A stretch of DNA of 64,000 nucleotides from JAQGMV01 sp035626595. Its GTDB lineage: Bacteria > Pseudomonadota > Gammaproteobacteria > Burkholderiales > SG8-41. The notes under the pieces were generated by a model that worked only from the letters and a program-made list of their open reading frames with translations, ran no database searches and was not told the DNA's origin. How positions within the stretch are numbered: the stretch's first letter is position 1; every line of letters begins with the position of its first letter. The DNA lies in the NCBI GenBank assembly GCA_035626595.1, contig DASPNJ010000068.1:4403-68402 (forward strand). The letters are read 5' to 3'. The translations under genes were made by a program, and so were the position numbers. Of this stretch, positions 59,527 to 64,000 are shown piece after piece.

Positions 59527-60303
59527 CTATTCGAACAGCCGCTCCGGCAGCGGAAGCCCGGCGAGGTCGTGCTGCGACAGGCGCTGCGCAGGCGTCACGC
59601 CCCAGCGCTCCTCGAGGATGTGCGCGAGCTGCCGCGCGTGCTGTGCCGAGTGCCACGTCGAGCGCTCCAGCACCTGGTGCAGCGGCTGGGGGCCGTAGAA
59701 GGTCGCCATCTTCTGCGCGCCGGATTTGTCAGCGAGCTGCGACCACCACGCTTCGATTCGGCGCACGACCTCATCGCCATACTGCGCGATCTCGCCTCCG
59801 GTCAGGTACGTGCCGTCTGCCGGCGGCACGTTCGCGGCCTGGATCGCGTATTCCTTCCCGTCGATGGCCGATTCGAGGAACGCCTCACCGATGCGGAATA
59901 CGTGATGCGCGAGCAGACGGATCGGGCGGTCGCGGTTCGGGATCACGCGCTCGCTCATCTTGTCGCCGGGGATCTGCGCGATCAGCGCCTGCGAGGTGCG
60001 CAGCACGTTAACCCATTTGCGAACGAGCTCGTCAGGCGGCAGCGGAGTGTGTCCGGTGCCCTGCAGGCCGACGAACTCCGCGACGTCTTCGAGGTTCTGG
60101 CCGAAAACGTAATTCTCGCCGCGCGCGACGACGGGCACGTTGCGTACGCCGAGCTTGAGCAGCCGCTCGCGGCCTCCGGTGTCGTTCAACACGTCCACGT
60201 GCTCGTACTCGATACCTTTACGCGAAAGAAACTCTTTCGCCCGGAGACAACTGCTTCACCCCGGTTGTGTGAATAAAACGAACTTGTCTGCGACCGTGTT
60301 CAT
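59527..60303 (-). CDS. Selenoprotein: glutaredoxin-like domain (UxxC) fused to a DinB-like domain
   Basis: 258 residues from the ATG at 60303 to the TAG at 59527, reading the in-frame UGA at 60258-60256 as Sec. The N-terminus is NTVADKFVLFTQPGUSSCL: a glutaredoxin strand-loop with Sec16 and Cys19, then KEFLSRKGIEYEHVDVLND, a cis-Pro loop VRNVPVVARG and the GSH-site-like FGQNLEDV. Residues about 88-258 look like a DinB/DUF664 four-helix bundle, with LLAHHVFRIGEAFL and STWHSAQHARQLAHIL as possible metal ligands. Without UGA readthrough the frame can only begin at GTG 60198 and loses the active site. selA, selB and selC lie next to it on the same strand. Confidence 0.88.
60222..60240 (-). promoter_or_regulatory. 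Candidate bacterial SECIS hairpin
   Basis: Fifteen nt after the UGA the mRNA forms GCGAAAG (60240-60234), loop AGUUU (60233-60229), CUUUCGC (60228-60222): seven perfect pairs. A G in the first two loop positions followed by U, and the distance of 22 nt from UGA to loop, fit the bacterial SECIS pattern recognised by SelB. It overlaps codons of the glutaredoxin helix. Confidence 0.8.
60256..60258 (-). other. In-frame UGA selenocysteine codon
   Basis: TGA in the frame of the glutaredoxin/DinB-like gene, at the position of the N-terminal active-site Cys (PGUSSC). Coding similarity to glutaredoxin is continuous on both sides. Confidence 0.85.
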
Positions 60304-60374
60304 GCGCGCTTTCGGGAGTGACGGCGAGGGGAATCGGGAGGCTACTCCGCGCCTCATTCGAGCGTCAAGGCGAG

Positions 60375-60380
60375 TATAAT
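60375..60380 (+). promoter_or_regulatory. -10 box of the GST gene
   Basis: TATAAT at 60375-60380, 54 nt upstream of the GST start, in the divergent gap with the selenoprotein gene. No strong -35 is seen. On the - strand TTGACG (60368-60363) is a possible -35 for the selenoprotein operon. Confidence 0.45.
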
Positions 60381-60434
60381 GGCGCGCCGCCCGCAGCCCA
60401 CGCGAGCGTCACGCCACGTCATCCCGCCGCGAGA

Positions 60435-61046
60435 ATGAAGCTCATAGGCACGCCCACCAGTCCTTACACGCGCAAAGTGCGTGTCGTTCTCGCGGAGAAG
60501 CGCATCGACTATGAATTCATCGTCGACGTGCCCTACGAAGCGACGACGCGCGTGCCGTCGTACAACCCGCTCGGCAAAGTGCCTGTGCTCGTGCTCGACG
60601 ATGCGACGACGCTCTTCGATTCGCGCGTGATCGTGGAGTATCTCGACAGCGCGAGCCCGGTCACGAAGCTCCTGCCCGACGATACGCGCCCGCGTATACA
60701 GACGCGCCGCTGGGAAGCGCTCGCCGATGGATGTGTCGATGCCGTGGTCGCCATACTCATGGAAAAACGGCGGCCACAGGAGCTCCAGTACGATCAGTGG
60801 TACGGCCGTCAGCGCGAGAAGATCGACCGCGCCCTGCACGCGATGTCGGACGAGCTCGGCAGCCGCAGCTTCTGCTGCGGTGACTTCTTCAATCTGGCGG
60901 ACGTCGCCGTCGGATGTTGTCTCGGCTTCCTCGATCTGCGTCTGCCGGAGATCAACTGGCGCTCGCCCTACTCGAACCTGGCGAAGCTCGCCGAGAAGCT
61001 CGGCAACCGGCCCTCGTTCAAGGACACGGTTCCACCGCAGACGTAG
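60435..61046 (+). CDS. Glutathione S-transferase family protein
   Basis: 203 residues from the ATG at 60435. The thioredoxin-like domain begins MKLIGTPTSPYTRKVRVVLAEK with Ser9 near the expected active site, then NPLGKVPVLVLDDATTLFDSRVIVEYLD (cis-Pro and GSH-binding Glu/Asp-Ser). The helical C-terminal domain has FNLADVAVGCCLGFLDLR. Family members conjugate or reduce electrophiles with glutathione. It lies divergent from the Sec-glutaredoxin gene, which may reflect a shared thiol-redox theme. Confidence 0.9.
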   Translation: MKLIGTPTSPYTRKVRVVLAEKRIDYEFIVDVPYEATTRVPSYNPLGKVPVLVLDDATTLFDSRVIVEYLDSASPVTKLLPDDTRPRIQTRRWEALADGCVDAVVAILMEKRRPQELQYDQWYGRQREKIDRALHAMSDELGSRSFCCGDFFNLADVAVGCCLGFLDLRLPEINWRSPYSNLAKLAEKLGNRPSFKDTVPPQT

Positions 61047-61109
61047 CAGGGTTCACGCGCGCCGCCATCGATACCGCGGCGCCGTGGCCAGTGCGCAGCT
61101 TGCGGCAAG

Positions 61110-62258
61110 CTACGACTCCGGAGCGACTGCTCCTGGCGGACACTCCGCCGGCGCGGCGGAAGCAGACTCTTTCTGTGCGGACTCGATGATGCCTCCGCCC
61201 AGGCAGACGCGGCTTTCGTAAGCGACGACCGACTGACCGGGCGTCACCGCCCACTGCGGCTCCGCAAAGTCGATCGTGCAGCGGTTCGCGTCGCATTCCA
61301 CGAGCGTGCACGGTGCGTCCTTCTGCCGGTAGCGGGTTTTCGCGCTGTAGACCCACGCGCAGTGGGGCGTGCTGCCGCTCACCCAGGAAAGATTCACCGC
61401 CGTCAGCCGGTTCGAATACAGCGCACGGTTCTCGCGTCCCTGCACGACGATCAGGCGATTTCGTTTCAGGTCTTTGTCGACCACGTACCAGGCATCGCGC
61501 TCGGCCTCGCGCATGCCGCCGATGCCGAGCCCCTGCCGCTGGCCGATCGTGTAGAACATGAGGCCCATGTGGCGGCCGACGAGGCGCCCGTCGAGCGTAT
61601 AGATGTGGCCGGGATCGGCCGGCAGGTAGCGGTTGAGAAATTCGCGGAATGGACGCTCGCCGATAAAGCAGATGCCGGTGGAATCGCGCTTGTCGTGGTT
61701 GGGGAGCCCCTCGCGCCGCGCGATCTCGCGCACTTCGCGCTTGTAGAGCCCGCCGAGCGGAAAGAGCGTTTTCGAGAGCTGCCGCTGATCGAGGCGGTAC
61801 AGGAAGTAGCTCTGATCCTTGCTGCCGTCCTCGGCCTTCAGAAGCTGGAACAGACCATCGCGTTCGCGCACCTGCGCATAATGCCCCGTCGCGATGTAGT
61901 CGGCGCCGAGACCGAGCGCATGGTCGAGGAACGCGCGGAACTTGATCTCGGCGTTGCACAGCACGTCCGGGTTTGGCGTGCGTCCGGCCTGGTACTCGGT
62001 GAGGAACTCGTTGAAGACGCGATCCTTGTACTCGGCCGAGAAGTTGACCACGTCGATCTCGATGCCGATGCGCTCGGCGACAGCGACCGCGTCGATCAGG
62101 TCCTCGCGCGAGCTGCAGTACTCCTCGGTATCCTCGTCCTCCCAGTTTTTCATGAAGAGACCGATGACGTCGTGTCCCTGCTGCTTCAGCAGCAACGCGG
62201 CCACCGACGAATCGACGCCCCCGGACATGCCGACGACGACGCGGTTACGGGCGGGCAT
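61110..62258 (-). CDS. mnmA: tRNA-specific 2-thiouridylase
   Basis: 382 residues. PP-loop: VVGMSGGVDSSVAALLLKQQ. Other signatures: NPDVLCNAEIKFRAFLDHAL with the first catalytic Cys, ATGHYAQV, KDQSYFLYRL and STGICFIGERPFREFL with the second Cys. It makes 2-thiouridine at the wobble position of tRNA Lys, Glu and Gln. The C-terminal 25 residues (ESAQKESASAAPAECPPGAV) are extra compared with E. coli. The 3' end is convergent with the GST gene. Confidence 0.95.
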   Translation of the reverse strand: MPARNRVVVGMSGGVDSSVAALLLKQQGHDVIGLFMKNWEDEDTEEYCSSREDLIDAVAVAERIGIEIDVVNFSAEYKDRVFNEFLTEYQAGRTPNPDVLCNAEIKFRAFLDHALGLGADYIATGHYAQVRERDGLFQLLKAEDGSKDQSYFLYRLDQRQLSKTLFPLGGLYKREVREIARREGLPNHDKRDSTGICFIGERPFREFLNRYLPADPGHIYTLDGRLVGRHMGLMFYTIGQRQGLGIGGMREAERDAWYVVDKDLKRNRLIVVQGRENRALYSNRLTAVNLSWVSGSTPHCAWVYSAKTRYRQKDAPCTLVECDANRCTIDFAEPQWAVTPGQSVVAYESRVCLGGGIIESAQKESASAAPAECPPGAVAPES

Positions 62259-62350
62259 GGCGGTGCATGGGATGACAGGAGAATGACGGCTTGCGGGGAA
62301 GCTTTATTTTACCGCCTGCACCCGACGCACTCGCGGCGCGCAGCACCAAC

Positions 62351-62379
62351 AAAAAAGGCAGGGCCGAAGCCCTGCCTTT
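62351..62379 (-). terminator. Intrinsic terminator of the small protein gene at 62398
   Basis: AAAGGCAGGGC and GCCCTGCCTTT pair over 11 bp around a 4-nt loop, and six T follow on the - strand. Confidence 0.85.
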
Positions 62380-62397
62380 CGTTCGCCTGGGGCGAGA

Positions 62398-62568
62398 TTA
62401 CTGCTTTTTCTTGTCGTCGGACTTCTTGCCTTCCGACTTCTTCTTGTCGGCTTTGCCTTCTTTCTTCTCCATCGCGGTGGCTTCGCCTTTCTTTTCTTGT
62501 GCGAACGCCGGGGTCAGCGACGCGACGGCGAAGAGAGCGGCGACGAGAGCGGACAGGAGCTTGGTCAT
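62398..62568 (-). CDS. Small secreted Lys-rich protein
   Basis: 56 residues. A clear signal peptide (MTKLLSALVAALFAVASLTP, cleavage after AFA) is followed by a mature chain made almost only of Lys, Glu, Asp, Gly and Ser (KKEGKADKKKSEGKKSDDKK). An intrinsic terminator lies 18 nt downstream. The layout repeats in the next gene upstream (62725). The function is unknown; such short polycationic envelope proteins could bind DNA, lipopolysaccharide or act in stress. Confidence 0.6.
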   Translation of the reverse strand: MTKLLSALVAALFAVASLTPAFAQEKKGEATAMEKKEGKADKKKSEGKKSDDKKKQ

Positions 62569-62681
62569 TGAGTGGGTCCTCTTTTGGTTGATCAACGATG
62601 ACCGGATGATTTCGGTCACGGCAGTTAACGAGGCAATTGCGGCGCGGTTGACACCGGCTGCACGCGCCGGCATTCGCCAAT

Positions 62682-62707
62682 AAAAAAGCGGGCCGCGGCC
62701 CGCTTTT
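62682..62707 (-). terminator. Intrinsic terminator of the small protein gene at 62725
   Basis: GCGGGCC/GGCCCGC with flanking AAAA/TTTT forms a stem of about 11 bp and a T-run on the - strand. A T4 run on + makes weak bidirectional activity possible. Confidence 0.8.
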
Positions 62708-62724
62708 CTGTCGCTGACTGGCGA

Positions 62725-62925
62725 CTATTTCGGCGCGGCCGACGACGCGGCGCCGGACTTGTTCTTGCGCGCTTTCCGCGGCGCTTTGGACTTCTTCGCC
62801 TTACGCGCTTTTTTCTCGACTTTCGGCGTATCCGCAGCCGGTCCGGCCGGTTCGGTGGCGGCCTGGGCAGTGAAGGTGACGGCTGCGAACAGCGCCGCGA
62901 CTGCGGCAGATACGATGCTCTTCAT
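62725..62925 (-). CDS. Small secreted Lys/Ala-rich protein
   Basis: 66 residues. Signal peptide MKSIVSAAVAALFAAVTFTA (cleavage after AQA), then ATEPAGPAADTPKVEKKARK and a basic KSKAPRKARKNKSG stretch. GGGGGAT upstream of the ATG is a plausible ribosome-binding site. It has its own terminator. Same strand and same design as the gene at 62398 but no close similarity in the mature part. Confidence 0.6.
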   Translation of the reverse strand: MKSIVSAAVAALFAAVTFTAQAATEPAGPAADTPKVEKKARKAKKSKAPRKARKNKSGAASSAAPK

Positions 62926-62966
62926 GGATCCCCCCTGTTTAGGATGACGTGAGAACTGCGAACGGT

Positions 62967-63653
62967 CTAACGCTGGCGGCGGCGAACGGTTGACGGCACC
63001 GGCGCCGGCGTGCCGCGGCCGCTGGCGCGACGGCTCGGGGCGGACGTCTCGACCGCGGTTTCACGCCACGAGCCGGGTGCAAGCCCGTCGAGCGTCCAGT
63101 TGCCGACGGCATAACGGACGAGGCGCAGTGTCGGCAGCCCCACCGCTGCCGTCATGCGCCTGACCTGCCGGTTTTTCCCTTCCGTCAGCACGAGCTCGAT
63201 CCAGCTCGTCGGAATGTGCTTTCGCACCCGGATCGGGGGATTGCGCGGCCACAGCCATCCGGGCTCGCTGACGGCGCGCGCCGCCGCTGGCGCCGTCACG
63301 AAATCGCCGAGGTCCACGCCGCGGCGAAGCGGCGCGAGCGCGGTGTCCGTCGCGATCCCCTCGACCTGAACGAAATAGGTCTTGGGCTGCTTCGAGCGCG
63401 GATCGGTGATGCGGTGCTGGAGCGCGCCATCGGCGGTCAGCACGACGAGGCCTTCACTGTCGGTATCGAGGCGGCCGGCAGGGTAGACGTCGCGCTGCGG
63501 CAGATAATCGCGCAGCGTGGCGCGCGCGCCCTCGCCGCTGAACTGGCAGAGAACGCCCGCAGGCTTGTTGAAGAGGATGAGGGTCGCAAGTCGCGCTTCG
63601 GGCACGCTATAATTTACGTTTTTCGCGGGCCGGTAGCTCACCAGCGCCCGCAA
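62967..63653 (-). CDS. rluE: 23S rRNA pseudouridine synthase E
   Basis: 228 residues, or 212 if translation starts at GTG 63605. Motifs: LILFNKPAGVLCQF, the catalytic loop GRLDTDSEGLVVLT with Asp, KTYFVQVEG, LWPRNPPIRVRKHIPTSWIEL and EGKNRQVRRMTAAVGLPTLRLVR, matching E. coli RluE (Psi2457). The region upstream of 63605 overlaps a TATAAT for the divergent gene, which favours the shorter form. The C-terminus has an extra Arg/Ser/Pro-rich tail. Confidence 0.9.
   Translation of the reverse strand: MRALVSYRPAKNVNYSVPEARLATLILFNKPAGVLCQFSGEGARATLRDYLPQRDVYPAGRLDTDSEGLVVLTADGALQHRITDPRSKQPKTYFVQVEGIATDTALAPLRRGVDLGDFVTAPAAARAVSEPGWLWPRNPPIRVRKHIPTSWIELVLTEGKNRQVRRMTAAVGLPTLRLVRYAVGNWTLDGLAPGSWRETAVETSAPSRRASGRGTPAPVPSTVRRRQR
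63608..63613 (+). promoter_or_regulatory. -10 box upstream of the last gene
   Basis: TATAAT at 63608-63613, followed by TTTACGTTTTTCGCGGG, similar to the downstream blocks of P1 and P2. It would start a leader of about 100 nt before 63720. Confidence 0.5.
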
Positions 63654-63719
63654 ATGCCCCGGTTACGGCCTGCGGCCGTCGGGCGCATCCCCAGATCGAA
63701 GCCACGGAGACCGACACTC

Positions 63720-64000
63720 ATGACTGAACGACTCGACCTGCTGAAGATCGCGCAGGAAGAACAGAACGGCGACCTGTTCAAGTATCTCGACAGCATCTAC
63801 AAGCGGTCGAAGGTCCAGCCGACGGGCATCAGTGACGCGGTGATCTGGGAAGGCGGCAACGCCGCGGGCGGCGTGAAGCCCGTTGCGCACGCGTTCACCG
63901 ACATGTTCTCGTTGAACGGAACGATCATGGCGCTCGACGTGCTGGGGCTGCCGTTTCTCGCGGTGGCGATGATGGCCCAGTACCGTCACGACACGAAGCT
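63720..64000 (+). CDS. Unidentified protein, N-terminal part
   Basis: 93 codons, open to the window edge. It begins MTERLDLLKIAQEEQNGDLF, continues KYLDSIYKRSKVQPTGISDAV and a Gly/Ala segment, and has a hydrophobic run FSLNGTIMALDVLGLPFLAV near residues 68-87, possibly one membrane helix. GCCACGGAGA precedes the ATG. The family was not recognised. Confidence 0.6.
   Translation, partial: MTERLDLLKIAQEEQNGDLFKYLDSIYKRSKVQPTGISDAVIWEGGNAAGGVKPVAHAFTDMFSLNGTIMALDVLGLPFLAVAMMAQYRHDTK

Noticed and set aside
59527..60198. Complete protein starting at GTG 60198
   Set aside because: It would begin in the middle of a glutaredoxin fold with the active site missing. The frame continues upstream through TGA with glutaredoxin similarity and a SECIS-like hairpin, next to selA/selB/selC.

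Overview
The window is a high-GC bacterial chromosome segment, most likely from a betaproteobacterium of Burkholderiales or Nitrosomonadales grade. The evidence is an S10/spc/alpha ribosomal run with secY-infA-rpmJ, the neighbourhoods uvrA|MFS|ssb, fmdB-DUF502-aspS and nudB...ybhP-like-clsB, two solitary tripartite-tricarboxylate (Bug-type) receptors, and AspRS and NudB of the proteobacterial type. There is no phage, transposase, integrase or CRISPR array in it.

Layout. 1-10.4 kb: end of rpsC through rplQ, all on +, with two near-identical internal promoters (before rplN and before rpsM) and intercistronic hairpins (rplR/rpsE, rpoA/rplQ). 10.5-12.5 kb: a + strand trio (M15 peptidase, SAM hydroxide adenosyltransferase, DUF488). 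12.5-19.2 kb, - strand: PAS histidine kinase, amino-acid-type ABC receptor, glycerate 2-kinase, uvrA. 19.3-33.7 kb, + strand: YajR-like MFS, ssb, SLC13 permease, pta, fmdB, DUF502, aspS, a secreted RNase with its barstar inhibitor, nudB, nadA, EEP nuclease, clsB, ABC exporter. 33.7-35.9 kb: TctD/TctE-like two-component system (-). 36-39.4 kb: pbpG, egtD, MFS (+). 39.5-53.9 kb: a long - strand run with small envelope proteins, HtrA, a membrane spermidine-synthase-like protein, M20 amidohydrolase, TTT receptor, ABC exporter, and a carboxylate-catabolism-like set (two MmgE/PrpD, a TcuA-like flavoprotein, DUF4387, AtuA/DUF1446). A second TTT receptor follows on +.

54.9-60.3 kb, - strand, is the most interesting part: a compact selenocysteine locus. 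Reading 5' to 3' on that strand it holds a glutaredoxin/DinB-like fusion gene with an in-frame UGA (motif U-x-x-C), then selA, selB, a thioredoxin-reductase-like flavoprotein, and selC (tRNA-Sec, anticodon UCA). A 7-bp hairpin with loop AGUUU lies 15 nt after the UGA and fits a bacterial SECIS. Ordinary ORF calling truncates this gene after the UGA. selD is not in the window. 60.4-64 kb: GST, mnmA, two tiny lysine-rich secreted proteins, rluE and the start of an unidentified gene.

Scattered between genes are two dispersed structured repeat families (A: two hairpins joined by an A-rich linker ending in CTTAG; B: GAGGTTACG...TCCCTCTGTTCGT) and two candidate small RNAs with strong terminators and C-rich anti-Shine-Dalgarno tracts. 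All functions are read from translated sequence by family recognition; no database search was possible.
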